Source: Actinomadura harenae
GTDB taxonomy: Bacteria > Actinomycetota > Actinomycetes > Streptosporangiales > Streptosporangiaceae
Direction: 5' to 3'
Length of the DNA: 64,000 nucleotides
NCBI RefSeq assembly: GCF_003696215.1
Contig: NZ_RFFG01000019.1
Span: 1 to 64,000 of the forward strand
The position numbers were made by a program, and so were the translations under genes. The notes beneath the pieces are model-generated. The model saw only the letters and a program-made list of their open reading frames with translations, did not search any database and was not told the origin of the DNA. Below, piece after piece: positions 31,211 to 39,949 of this stretch. Each line of letters begins with the position of its first letter. The first letter of the stretch is position 1.

Positions 31211-32277
31211 CGTACCGCGTCGCGCTGTGGGGCACCGGCAACGTCGGGCGGCACGCCCTCGCCGGGATCGTGGCCCGCCCCGACCTCGAACTCGCCGGCG
31301 TCTGGACGTCCACCCCGGCCAAGGCCGGCCGCGACGCCGGGGAGCTGTGCGGACTCCCCCCGGTCGGCGTCGCCGCGTCCACCGACGAGGCCGAGATCCT
31401 CGCGCGCGGCGTCGACTGCGTCGTCTACACCTGCATGGCCGACGTCCGCCTCCAGGAGGCCCTGGACGACCTCGCCCGCCTGCTCCGCACCGGCGTGGAC
31501 GTCGTGTCGGCCAGCCCGGTGTTCCTCCAGTTCCCCGACCAGGTGATCCCGGACGCGATGAGCGCGCCGATCCGCGCGGCGGCGGCCGAGGGCGGCGCGT
31601 CGCTGTTCGTGAACGGCATCGACCCCGGCTTCGCCAACGACGTCCTGCCGATCGCGCTGTCCGGGATCAGCGAGCGCATCGACCAGATCCGCTGCATGGA
31701 GATCCTCAACTACGCCACCTACGACCAGGCCACCGTCCTGTTCGACATCATGGGCTTCGGCCGCCCGCTCGACGAGACGCCGATGCTGCTGCTCCCCGGC
31801 GTCCTGACCATGGGCTGGGGAAGCGTCGTCCGGCAGCTCGCCGCGGCCCTCGCCGTCGACCTCGACGGAATCGAGGAGCACCACGTCCGGCTGCCCGCGC
31901 CCGAGACGTTCGGGATCGCGTCCGGGACGATCGAGAAGGGCACGGCCGCGGCGCTGCGCTTCGAACTGCGCGGCATGTCCGGCGGACGGCCCGTCATCGT
32001 CCTGGAGCACGTGACCCGGCTGCGCGACGACCTCGCGCCGGACTGGCCCCGGCCGTCCGGGCAGGGCTGCTACCGCGTCGAGCTCACCGGCGAGCCGAAC
32101 TACACCCTCGACCTGCGGCTGCTCGGCTCCGACGGCGACCACAACACCGCCGGGCTGAAGGCGACCGCGATGCGGCTGGTCAACGCCGTCCCGGCGGTCG
32201 TCGCGTCCCCGCCCGGCCTGCTCACCGCCCTCGACCTCCCCCTGATCCCCGGCCGCGGCCTGGTCACCGGCACCTGA
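31207..32277 (+). CDS. DapB-N / amine-dehydrogenase-like NAD(P)-dependent oxidoreductase
   Basis: A 356-residue dinucleotide-dependent enzyme. The N-terminal Rossmann motif is [14 protein letters not shown], followed by [20 protein letters not shown] and CVVYTCMAD. This is the layout of dihydrodipicolinate-reductase-like proteins related to 2,4-diaminopentanoate dehydrogenase. The ATG overlaps the SDR stop by four bases, with GGAGGAA upstream, so it is translationally coupled to the SDR. The C-terminal half ([30 protein letters not shown]) matches this poorly characterised actinobacterial family, often found in lipid or steroid catabolic loci. The reaction is not known. Confidence 0.8.
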   Translation: MTYRVALWGTGNVGRHALAGIVARPDLELAGVWTSTPAKAGRDAGELCGLPPVGVAASTDEAEILARGVDCVVYTCMADVRLQEALDDLARLLRTGVDVVSASPVFLQFPDQVIPDAMSAPIRAAAAEGGASLFVNGIDPGFANDVLPIALSGISERIDQIRCMEILNYATYDQATVLFDIMGFGRPLDETPMLLLPGVLTMGWGSVVRQLAAALAVDLDGIEEHHVRLPAPETFGIASGTIEKGTAAALRFELRGMSGGRPVIVLEHVTRLRDDLAPDWPRPSGQGCYRVELTGEPNYTLDLRLLGSDGDHNTAGLKATAMRLVNAVPAVVASPPGLLTALDLPLIPGRGLVTGT

Positions 32278-32346
32278 CTCGCACGACCTGGCCGCCCAAA
32301 AGATCCGACATGCCGCCCATCTGCATGGCTGGACGCGGACCGGCGG

Positions 32347-32452
32347 GGCACCAGGCCGGACGCGGCCCGCCAGGGCATCAGGCCCGGACACGACCCACCA
32401 GGACATCAGGCCGGACGCGACACAGGGCATCAGGCCCGGGCGCGGCCCCTAC
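32347..32452. repeat. Degenerate tandem repeat, about 27 bp x 4, between convergent genes
   Basis: Four imperfect units, each starting near CAGGCC(C)GGAC and ending near CAGG(G/A)CAT, occur at spacings of 27, 28 and 24 bases. They run up to the stop of the convergent LAL regulator gene. The unit is G/C-rich and could fold, so it may act as a terminator for both genes. Confidence 0.75.
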
Positions 32453-35427
32453 AGGTTCTCGCGGTGCGCGAGGGCGGCGGCCTGCGTGCGGCTCGTGACG
32501 TTCAGCTTGGCCAGGATGTTCGACACGTGCACGCTCGCGGTCTTGGGCGAGATGAACAGCGTCGCCGCGATCTCCTTGTTGCCCATGCCCGTCGCGACCA
32601 GCTTCAGCACCTCGCGCTCGCGCGACGTCAGGCCGCTGAGCGGACCGCGGTCGTGCCCCCCGCCGCCGTCCTGGCGGGACCGGTCGTCGGAGAGCCGCGC
32701 CCGCGAGCCCAGGTCGCGCAGCACCCGCAGCAGCGGGCACGCGCCGAGCCGCTCCGCGGCCGTGACGGCGGCCCGCCACTCGTCCGCCGCGGCGTCCCGG
32801 TCGCCGTGCTCGGCCAGCGACTCCGCCAGCCGCCACCGCGACCGCGCGACCTCGTAGACGAAGCCGTAGTCGAAGATGTCCCGGACCGTCCGCCAGTGCT
32901 CCGGCTCGTCCGTGCCGTGCGCGCGCCGCCACTCGGCCTCGGCGCGCGCCAGCCAGGCCCGTCCCTCGGCGCCCATCCACGCGTCGTGCCGTCCGTCGAG
33001 GCTGTGGGTCGCCGCGAACCGGGCCGTCTTCACCAGCTCGTCGGCGGCGGCGCGGGCGGCGGCCTCGGCGGCGGCGTCCTTGGTGCGCCGCGCCCGGACG
33101 GCCCGGTCGGCGTGCGCCCAGAGGCCCACCGCCGCGATCCGGATCAGCCCGGTGTCGGTCGGACTGCTCGTCCCCAGCGCCGCGGTGACGTACTTCAGCG
33201 CCCCGGGTTCGTCGCCCTCCCACATCCGGTGCTCGGCGGCGAGCCCGCCCGCGATGTAGGTGAGCCACTGGTCGCCGTCCCACAGTGGTTCGATCCACTG
33301 GAGCCGGTGCTCGGCCCGCGGGCCTCCCCGCCCCACGTCCAGGAACAGCGCGTACGAGGAGACGACCGCCTCCACGTCGCGCGCCACCCGGATGCCGAAC
33401 CCGTCGGCGATCTCGGACGCCCGGTCCCAGTCGCCGTCGGTGTAGGCGATGAGGAACTGGAGGAACCGCAGGTTGATGCCATAGGTCGACCAGGCGAGCC
33501 CGTTGTCGAGAGTGAACCGGACGGCCTCGTCCGCCAGCGGGCGTGCGCGCGCGAGGTCTCCCGTCTCGTACGGCAGATGCGCCTGGACGTACAGCGCGCG
33601 CAGCATCACCTGGAGGTTGCCGGAGGTCCGCGCCAGCCGCACCGCGTCGGAGTAGGCGCGCGTCTCCTCCGGCCCCGGCCCGAGCGTCGCCTCGGTGTAC
33701 TGCCCCAGCGAGATCAGCGCGGCGGCCTCGGCGGACGGCACGTCCGCCTCACGCGCCACGCGCAGCGCCTCGGCCGCCATCGCCGGAACCTCGTCGTACC
33801 GCTCGGGCGTGGCCAGCAGCGACCGCACATAGGTCGCCAGGACGCGCGCCCGCGCGGGAGTCGGCGGGTCGACGGGCGTGAGGTCGAGCGCCTCCTGCGC
33901 CCACTTGCGGGACTCGTCCAGCTGGTCGGCCTCGTGCAGGTAGTACGCCAGGCGTTCGCGCACCTCCGCACCGAGCGCCTTGTCGTCCGGGTCGATCACG
34001 GCCAGCAGGCGCCGCAGCCGCTGCACCGCCCGGCGCACGTCCCCGGCCCGCGCGGACGACCGGACGGCCGCCCACTCCAGCTCGACCCGGTTCATACCGG
34101 CCGACCCGTCCGGCTCCGGAACGCTGTCCCACAGCGACAGCGCCTGGTCGTAGTGCTCGTACGCCTCGTCCGGGGCGCCCATGCGCTCGGCGTCCAGGCC
34201 CGCCCGCACGGACGCGGCGAACGCCGTCGGCAGGTCGTGCGCCGCCATCGAGTGGTAGGCGAGCTCGGCGGCCGCGCGCGGGTGCCGGTTCGTCGCGGGG
34301 ACCGCCTCCTCGCCCGGCTCGACGGCTCGGCCGAACTCGGCCGCGAACGCCCGGTGCAACCGGGTGCGCTCGCCGGGCAGCAGGTCGGCGTAGACGGCCT
34401 CGCGGAGCAGCGCGTGCCGGAACGTGTACCCGGCCGCGCCGCTCGGGACCAGAATCTGGTGCGACACCACCTCGCGCAGCGCCTCGCCCGCCGCGTCCTC
34501 CGACAGGCCGGACACGCGGCGCAGCAGCTCGTCGTCCGCCCGGCGCCCGGCGACGGCCGCGACCCGCACGACGTGCTGGGCGTCCTCGGTCAGCCGCTCT
34601 ATCCGCGCGAGTAGCAGGTCGGCCAGCGCCGACGGCAGCCCCCGGTCGTCCGCCGCCGCGAACAGCTCGCCCGCGTAGAACGGGTTCCCCTCGGATCTCC
34701 GGTGGACGCGTTCGACCAGGTCGGCGGGCGGTTCCTCATCCGTCCCGGCCAGCGACGCCAGGAACTCGGCCGTCTCACCCGGCCGGAACGGCTGGAGCTC
34801 GACCGCCGTCACGTTCGGCAGCCGCAGCAGCTCGGCGACGACCGGCCGCAGCGGATGCCGCCGGTGCAGGTCATCGGTCCGGTAGGTGCCGACCAGGCAG
34901 ACCCGCTCGCGCTGCAGCACCCGGCTCAGGAAGACCAGCAGGTTGCGGGTGGAACGGTCCGCCCAGTGCAGGTCCTCGAGGACCAGCAGCACCGGACGCT
35001 GCCCGCCCAGCTCGCCCAGCAGCCCGAGCGTCGCGCCGAGCAGCTGCTGGCGGCCCAGGTCGGACGCCTCGTCCGGCGCGCCGTCGCCGTCGGGCAGCAG
35101 CCTGCGCAGCACCGGACGCTCCGCCAGGGCCTTCTCCAGCGCCTCCCGCTCGTCCTCGGTGGAGTGCGGATCGCGCAGCGCCGTCCACAGGGCGTCCGCC
35201 AGCGGCAGGTAGGGCATCGACTCGCCGAGCGCGGCGCACTGCCCGGTCAGCACGGCGAACCCGCGCTCCCGCGCGGTCGTGGTGAGCGCGCCGACCAGAT
35301 GCGACTTGCCGACCCCGGCGTCCCCGCCGACCAGGACGACTCCGGCATGACCGGCGGCGGCCCGGTCCAACGCCGCGGTGAGCGCGGCGAACTGCGCCTT
35401 CCTGCCGATCAGCACCCTTGTCAGCAC
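32449..35427 (-). CDS. LuxR-family LAL-type transcriptional regulator
   Basis: A protein of about 992 residues with the LAL architecture: an N-terminal AAA/NB domain, a long helical repeat middle and a C-terminal LuxR helix-turn-helix. Walker A is [12 protein letters not shown] (residues about 34-45) and Walker B is [15 protein letters not shown]-like helices run from about 360 to 880. The DNA-binding domain is [20 protein letters not shown] followed by [20 protein letters not shown]. Two GTG starts compete: 35427, and 35415 which is better spaced from GGAGG (complement of 35427-35431). LAL proteins are usually activators whose ATPase responds to a ligand. Its target is unknown; neighbouring genes are the convergent SDR pair and the glycosyltransferase. 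Confidence 0.94.
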   Translation of the reverse strand: MLTRVLIGRKAQFAALTAALDRAAAGHAGVVLVGGDAGVGKSHLVGALTTTARERGFAVLTGQCAALGESMPYLPLADALWTALRDPHSTEDEREALEKALAERPVLRRLLPDGDGAPDEASDLGRQQLLGATLGLLGELGGQRPVLLVLEDLHWADRSTRNLLVFLSRVLQRERVCLVGTYRTDDLHRRHPLRPVVAELLRLPNVTAVELQPFRPGETAEFLASLAGTDEEPPADLVERVHRRSEGNPFYAGELFAAADDRGLPSALADLLLARIERLTEDAQHVVRVAAVAGRRADDELLRRVSGLSEDAAGEALREVVSHQILVPSGAAGYTFRHALLREAVYADLLPGERTRLHRAFAAEFGRAVEPGEEAVPATNRHPRAAAELAYHSMAAHDLPTAFAASVRAGLDAERMGAPDEAYEHYDQALSLWDSVPEPDGSAGMNRVELEWAAVRSSARAGDVRRAVQRLRRLLAVIDPDDKALGAEVRERLAYYLHEADQLDESRKWAQEALDLTPVDPPTPARARVLATYVRSLLATPERYDEVPAMAAEALRVAREADVPSAEAAALISLGQYTEATLGPGPEETRAYSDAVRLARTSGNLQVMLRALYVQAHLPYETGDLARARPLADEAVRFTLDNGLAWSTYGINLRFLQFLIAYTDGDWDRASEIADGFGIRVARDVEAVVSSYALFLDVGRGGPRAEHRLQWIEPLWDGDQWLTYIAGGLAAEHRMWEGDEPGALKYVTAALGTSSPTDTGLIRIAAVGLWAHADRAVRARRTKDAAAEAAARAAADELVKTARFAATHSLDGRHDAWMGAEGRAWLARAEAEWRRAHGTDEPEHWRTVRDIFDYGFVYEVARSRWRLAESLAEHGDRDAAADEWRAAVTAAERLGACPLLRVLRDLGSRARLSDDRSRQDGGGGHDRGPLSGLTSREREVLKLVATGMGNKEIAATLFISPKTASVHVSNILAKLNVTSRTQAAALAHRENL

Positions 35428-35523
35428 CTCCAGAAGAGTTGCCTCAGTATGCCATCGGACCAGGACAATCCAGCCAGCCCGAACCCCGGCCCCGCCCGGC
35501 CCGGCCCTCCACCCCGGAACGGA

Positions 35524-35560
35524 CCCCGGCCCCCGATCCTGTACGGACCGGGGGCCGGGG
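35524..35560 (-). terminator. Hairpin downstream of the glycosyltransferase gene
   Basis: A 12-bp perfect stem (CCCCGGCCCCCG with its complement) and a 13-base loop lie 44 bases after the glycosyltransferase stop in the minus direction. This is a plausible factor-independent terminator. It also separates that gene from the LAL regulator on the same strand. Confidence 0.65.
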
Positions 35561-35603
35561 CCGGAGCCGGGCCGCCGAACGGGAGAAAGGACGGCCCGGC
35601 AGG

Positions 35604-36911
35604 TCAGATCAGCGACCCCACAAGATCGCTGTCGCTCTCGTCCCCGACACGGGCGACCACCGGCGCGGGCTCCTCCGGCAGGGCCTCGGGCGCCTCCGCC
35701 TCCGCCGCCTCCGCCTCCAGCTCCGGCTCGGGGACGAGCCTCTGGTACTGCCGCTCGGTCTCGTCGGCGATCCGGTCCCAGCCGTGCCGGGACCGGGCCC
35801 GGTCGGCCGCGGCGATCGCGTAGCCGCGCCGCGTGGTCTCCTCGGCGAGCAGCCCCCGGACGGCGAGCCCGATCTGGCGCGGGCGCCCCGCCGGGACGTG
35901 CAGCCCGGTGACCCCGTCGAGCACCGCGTCCGCGTTCGTCCCGACCGGCGTCACGACCGCCGGGACGCCGCAGGCCATCGCCTCGAGCGCGGCCGTCGGG
36001 GCGGGCTGCGCCGGGGCCAGGTTCAGCGCGAGCCGGGTGGTCCGCAGCAGCCGGGGCAGCGACCGGCGCGGCACCCGGCCGAGGAAGATCACCCGGTCCG
36101 CGACGTGCAGCTCCTTGGCCAGCAGGGTCAGCCGGTGCACCGACGCGTCGTTCTCGAGCTCCTCCCGGTCCGGGCCGCCCGCGACGGCGAGCTCGGCGTC
36201 CGGGACGTGCCGCAGCGCCCGCAGCGCCGTCTCGGCCGCGCCGTCCGCCAGGTTCCGCGCCACCACCGTGAGCCGCTCCCGGTCGCCGTGCGGCATCGCG
36301 GGTCCGGCCTCGGAGAACCGCTCAGCGTCCACGCCCGGCGGGACGATCCGGACGGCGTCGCGCGAGACGCCCATCCGCACGGCGACCGCGGCCTCGTCGG
36401 TGCAGCGGGCGAGGACGGCGCCGGCCTCGCGTCCGATGGCCCGTTCCAGCCGGGCCCGCGCCGGGTGGACGGTCCGTCCGGCGCGGGCCTCGGTCGCGGC
36501 CAGGCCGTGGAAGGTCTGCGCGAACGGGATCTCCAGCTCACCGGCGACCGCGCAGGCCGCGAGCCCGCCGATCCACCCGTGCGCGTGCACCACGTCCGGG
36601 CGTCCCGCCCCGGACCAGCGGCGCCGCAGCTCGTCGGCCAGCTCGCGGACGTGCTCCAGCAGCAGGTCGTCCGGCAGCGGACGGGCCGGGCCCGCGGTCA
36701 GGTTGAACAGCGTCGCCCCGGACGCGAGCCGGGTGCGTCCGTGCGCGTCGGGGGAGCAGCGGCGGCCGTAGACCGAGACGCGGTGCCCCGCCCCGCCCTC
36801 GTCCCCGGGACGGCCGAGGGCGCGGGCGAGCTCGCGGACATGGGACGCCTGGGAGCGGTCGCCGCCGAAGTCGGAAGCGGACACGAGAGCGATGTTCAGG
36901 GACCGGCGCAT
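35604..36911 (-). CDS. Glycosyltransferase family 4 protein
   Basis: A 435-residue GT-B glycosyltransferase. The ATG at 36911 is chosen because GGAGGT lies six bases upstream; a longer frame upstream has no ribosome site. The acceptor half shows [20 protein letters not shown] and [14 protein letters not shown]. The donor half shows [25 protein letters not shown] and the GT4 signature region [20 protein letters not shown] (the E-x-x-x-x-x-x-E/G stretch). The acidic C-terminal tail ([17 protein letters not shown]) is unusual and probably disordered. Relatives include MshA and sucrose-phosphate synthase-like enzymes. The sugar donor is unknown. Confidence 0.9.
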   Translation of the reverse strand: MRRSLNIALVSASDFGGDRSQASHVRELARALGRPGDEGGAGHRVSVYGRRCSPDAHGRTRLASGATLFNLTAGPARPLPDDLLLEHVRELADELRRRWSGAGRPDVVHAHGWIGGLAACAVAGELEIPFAQTFHGLAATEARAGRTVHPARARLERAIGREAGAVLARCTDEAAVAVRMGVSRDAVRIVPPGVDAERFSEAGPAMPHGDRERLTVVARNLADGAAETALRALRHVPDAELAVAGGPDREELENDASVHRLTLLAKELHVADRVIFLGRVPRRSLPRLLRTTRLALNLAPAQPAPTAALEAMACGVPAVVTPVGTNADAVLDGVTGLHVPAGRPRQIGLAVRGLLAEETTRRGYAIAAADRARSRHGWDRIADETERQYQRLVPEPELEAEAAEAEAPEALPEEPAPVVARVGDESDSDLVGSLI

Positions 36912-37231
36912 GGGGGGACCTCCGGGTCGGCACACGGGTGACCGGGAGGTATCTGCGTCGTAGACACCTGTTGCGAGAAGCGCGAACGACCAGCGAGAAC
37001 GTGCCCGGCGGGGCGGGCTTCGGGCGGGGGGAGTTCTGTCCCCACCCGGGTTCAGGCGGCCACGGTGACCTTAGTCCCCGACCATCGACCCGGGCAAACG
37101 TGACGGTGGTGGGCGTCACAGAGAAAGGTGGCCGATCGGCTCAACCGGTATCACCCTCAGGTGAGGGACATTCGCCATCGAAACAGGTGTGTGCGAGGGA
37201 ACCGTGGCGTTCGGGACACCGTCCTACGGGC
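36912..37231. promoter_or_regulatory. Divergent intergenic region, glycosyltransferase / serpin
   Basis: About 320 bases without a supportable gene. An inverted repeat GTGACG-N8-CGTCAC lies at 37100-37119 and could be a regulator site. The region also holds less GC-rich patches (37120-37190) that would suit the rightward serpin promoter. I see no confident -35/-10 pair and no RNA gene. Confidence 0.35.
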
Positions 37232-38479
37232 ATGCCGACTCATCGCTCACTCGCCGCCGTGGCCTGCGCGGTGGCGCTCACCACCGGCGTCGCGGCCTGC
37301 GGCGGCCAGGGGCCGAAGGTCCAGGAGCTGCGCGGCGCCGTGATCAAGGTCCCGCCCGGCGACCCCCGCCCCCTCGGACGCGCCGACACCGCGTTCGGCT
37401 TCGGACTGCTCTCCGCCTGGTGCGACGCCGAACCGAACGCCAACATCGTGCTGTCGCCGAGCAGCGTCGCGTCCAGCCTCGGCATGATGCTCCAGGGCGC
37501 GCGCGGCCGGACCGCCACCACGATGACCCGCGCCCTGCACCTGCCGCCCGGCGACCTGCTGCCCGGCCTCCACGCGCGCACGAGCGACCTGCGCTCACTC
37601 GGCACCAAGAAGGTGTCCGTCAGGGTCTCCGACCAGATCTGGGCGAACACCGGCGTCCCGACCGACAAGGGCTACCTCGACAAGCTCGCCACCGGCTACG
37701 ACGCGGGTCTGAAGACCCTCGACATCACGAAGCGGCCCGAGGACGCCCGCAAGACGATCAACGCCCAGATCAAGAAGGACACCGGCGGGAAGATCCCCGA
37801 ACTGCTCCAGAAGGGCCAGATCACCTCCTACATCGGCTGGGTCCTCACCGACGCCGTCTACCTCAAGGCCGAATGGAGGACCAGGTTCGCGCACGGCACC
37901 CCCGGCCGCTTCACCACCTCCGACGGCCACACCGTCCAGGCGGGACTCATGGACGCCAAGAGCCACTTCGGCTACGCCCACACCGCCGGATGGACGGCCG
38001 TCGACCTCCCCTACTCCGGCGGCAGGCTCAGCATGACCGCGCTCCTCCCGGACGCCACCGCGCACGGCTGCCCGACCCTGACCGGCCCCACGTTCGACCG
38101 GCTCACCGGATCCCTCGGCACCGGCGACGACGTGCAGGTCCGCCTGCCGAAGACCGACCTCTCGTCCCACCGCGAACTCACCCCGCTGCTCACCCGCCTC
38201 GGCCTGGGCGTCGCGCTCTCCGACCAGGCCGACTTCCGCGGCGTCTCACCGCGCGCGGGCAGGGTCGCCTTCGTCCAGCACGCCGCCACCCTCAAGGTCG
38301 ACGAGAAGGGCACCGAGGGGGCCGCGGCCACCGGCGGCGGCATGGAGGCGACCGCCATGCCCGCGCCCACCAAGAAGATCGAGGTCGTCTTCGACCGTCC
38401 CTACGTCATGGTCGTCCGCGACGCGAAAACCGGAGAGCCCCTCTTCATGGCCCGCGTCGCCGACCCCACCCGACAATGA
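37232..38479 (+). CDS. Serpin-family protease inhibitor, predicted lipoprotein
   Basis: A 415-residue serpin. The ATG at 37232 gives a lipoprotein signal peptide with lipobox VAAC (Cys23), so the protein is probably anchored outside the membrane. Serpin landmarks are IVLSPSSVASSLGMMLQGAR near the start, the WVLTDAVYLKAEW breach strand, and the reactive-loop hinge KVDEKGTEGAAATGG. The short-side-chain pattern of that hinge marks inhibitory serpins. The exposed loop then reads GMEATAMPAPTKK before VVFDRPYVMVV. It should trap serine or cysteine proteases irreversibly. A secreted S1 protease is encoded 10 kb away; any link is speculative. Confidence 0.93.
   Translation: MPTHRSLAAVACAVALTTGVAACGGQGPKVQELRGAVIKVPPGDPRPLGRADTAFGFGLLSAWCDAEPNANIVLSPSSVASSLGMMLQGARGRTATTMTRALHLPPGDLLPGLHARTSDLRSLGTKKVSVRVSDQIWANTGVPTDKGYLDKLATGYDAGLKTLDITKRPEDARKTINAQIKKDTGGKIPELLQKGQITSYIGWVLTDAVYLKAEWRTRFAHGTPGRFTTSDGHTVQAGLMDAKSHFGYAHTAGWTAVDLPYSGGRLSMTALLPDATAHGCPTLTGPTFDRLTGSLGTGDDVQVRLPKTDLSSHRELTPLLTRLGLGVALSDQADFRGVSPRAGRVAFVQHAATLKVDEKGTEGAAATGGGMEATAMPAPTKKIEVVFDRPYVMVVRDAKTGEPLFMARVADPTRQ
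38472..38477 (+). promoter_or_regulatory. Putative -10 box, leaderless YGSNL gene
   Basis: GACAAT, overlapping the serpin stop codon, lies six bases before the GTG at 38484. The same hexamer and spacing occur before the cyclodeaminase gene at 28167. No Shine-Dalgarno is present. This supports GTG 38484 over ATG 38487. Confidence 0.45.
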
Positions 38480-38483
38480 CCGG

Positions 38484-39068
38484 GTGATGCTCTGGTACGT
38501 CGCCTACGGCTCCAACCTGCACCGCGACCGGTTCCTGTGCTACCTGGAGGGCGGCCGTCCGGCGGGCGGCGCGCGCACCTACACCGGCTGCCGCGACCCG
38601 CGCCCGCCCATGGCCGACCGCCCCGTCCTGCTGCCGGGCGGCGTCTACTTCGCCCGCCGGTCCCAGGTCTGGGGCGGGGGCATGGCCTTCTACGACCCCG
38701 CCCTGGACGGCGAGGCCCCGGCCCGCGCCTACCTGCTGACCAGCGGCCAGTTCTGCGACGTCCTCGCCCAGGAGATGCGCCGCGACATCGGCGTCGACAT
38801 CGACCTCACTCCCGCCCTCGCCACCGGCCGCCTGACCCTCGGCCCGGGCCACTACGACACCATCCTGAACACCGGTGACCTGGGCGGACAGCCCATGCTC
38901 ACCTTCACCTCGCCCCTCGGCGCCGCCGAGGCCGACCTCAACCCGCCGTCCGCCGCCTACCTCGCCGTCCTCTCCTCGGGCCTGCGCGAGTCCCATGGCT
39001 GGACACCCGAACGGATCAGCACCTACCTGATGTCACGCCCCGGCGCGCTTGGTACCGTTCGGCCATGA
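38484..39068 (+). CDS. YGSNL-motif protein, gamma-glutamylcyclotransferase-like fold
   Basis: A 194-residue protein opening with LWYVAYGSNLHRDRF. YGSNL is the diagnostic motif of the gamma-glutamylcyclotransferase (GGCT/AIG2) fold. GGVYFARRSQVWGGGMAFYD and RAYLLTSGQFCDVLAQEM follow and match a widespread actinobacterial branch sometimes mislabelled histone deacetylase. The expected reaction would be release of 5-oxoproline from gamma-glutamyl amines, but I cannot point to the catalytic acid with confidence. The stop overlaps the peroxiredoxin start (ATGA), so a thiol or glutamyl metabolism link is possible. Confidence 0.78.
   Translation: MMLWYVAYGSNLHRDRFLCYLEGGRPAGGARTYTGCRDPRPPMADRPVLLPGGVYFARRSQVWGGGMAFYDPALDGEAPARAYLLTSGQFCDVLAQEMRRDIGVDIDLTPALATGRLTLGPGHYDTILNTGDLGGQPMLTFTSPLGAAEADLNPPSAAYLAVLSSGLRESHGWTPERISTYLMSRPGALGTVRP
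39053..39058 (+). promoter_or_regulatory. Putative internal -10 box before the peroxiredoxin gene
   Basis: TACCGT lies inside the 3' end of the YGSNL gene, exactly six bases before the ATG at 39065. It could make a separate leaderless message for the peroxiredoxin in addition to the coupled one. Confidence 0.4.
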
Positions 39069-39514
39069 ACGTCGGCGACGTGGTGGACGACTTCGAGCTC
39101 CCCGACGAGACCGGCGCGCCCCGCCGCCTCAGCGACCTGCTGGCGGACGGCCCGGTCGTGCTGTTCTTCTATCCCGCGGCGCTCTCACCCGGCTGCACCG
39201 CCGAGGCGTGCCATTTCCGCGACGTCGCCGAGGAACTCGCCGACCTCGGCGCCCGCCCCGTCGGCATCAGCGGCGACGCCCCCGCCAAGCAGCACGAGTT
39301 CACCGAGCGGCACTCCCTCGGCTACCCGCTCCTCTCCGATCCCGACGGCACCGTCCGGGCCCGCTTCGGCGTCAAACGCGGCTTCGCCCTGGCCCCCACC
39401 CGCCGCCAGACCTTCGTCATAGCCCAGGACCGGCGCGTCCTCGAGATCATCAAGTCCGAGGTCCGCATGAACGTCCACGCCGACCGGGCCCTGGCCACCC
39501 TCCGCAACCTCTGA
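39065..39514 (+). CDS. Peroxiredoxin, BCP/PrxQ type
   Basis: A 149-residue thiol peroxidase. The active region is FFYPAALSPGCTAEACHFRD: the first Cys is the peroxidatic residue and the second, five residues on, is the resolving Cys of the 2-Cys PrxQ/BCP group. The usual Thr of the PxxxTxxC motif is replaced (AALSPGC), so one polar contact is a Ser. GISGDAPAKQHEFTERHSLGYPLLSD is the typical middle. It reduces hydrogen peroxide and organic peroxides using thioredoxin or a similar donor, in the cytoplasm. It is coupled to the YGSNL gene by ATGA. Confidence 0.94.
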   Translation: MNVGDVVDDFELPDETGAPRRLSDLLADGPVVLFFYPAALSPGCTAEACHFRDVAEELADLGARPVGISGDAPAKQHEFTERHSLGYPLLSDPDGTVRARFGVKRGFALAPTRRQTFVIAQDRRVLEIIKSEVRMNVHADRALATLRNL

Positions 39515-39599
39515 CCCTCACCGACACCACCACACCCACGCGACCGAGCCCGCGCCCTCTCACGCTTTCATCGCGGCCCGCAATCACCCACGAGCACAA

Positions 39600-39830
39600 C
39601 GGCGCACACACGGCACGCGAGGCCCACACGCACCCCGGGGCGCACGCGGCGTGCGAGGCGCACATGGCATGCGGGCCGCACGCGCCGCCGGGACGTGCGC
39701 GGGATGCAGGCGTGCGCGCGGCGTGGCACACATGGCATGCGGGGCGCACGTGGCATGCGGGGCGCACGTGGCATGCGGGGCGCACGTGGCATGCCAGGCG
39801 TGCGCGGGGCGAGGCGCCATCGAGCCGGCG
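39600..39830. repeat. GCATGC-rich tandem repeat block, core 18 bp x 4
   Basis: The 435-base gap between the convergent peroxiredoxin and hydrolase genes holds no supportable gene. Its centre is an array of the unit CGTGGCATGCGGGGCGCA: 39731-39748 (first base pair variant), 39749-39766, 39767-39784 and a decayed copy at 39785-39802. Looser relatives (GGCGCACATGGCATGCGGGC) extend left to about 39650. Because 18 is a multiple of three, open frames run through on both strands, but they have no homology-like features. Confidence 0.85.
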
Positions 39831-39949
39831 GCGCCGGGGCAGGGTTGCTCCAGCGCGTGAGCGGAGTGGCCGGGACCCCAGCGTGCTCGTGCGACGCGTC
39901 GCAGGTCCGGCCCGGTGTTCATGCGCCCAGGGTTCGTCGTGGGTGGGGG

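Noticed and set aside
39568..39860. Open frames through the GCATGC repeats on both strands
   Set aside because: They exist only because the 18-bp unit is a multiple of three. The products are simple repeats without starts, ribosome sites or homology-like text.
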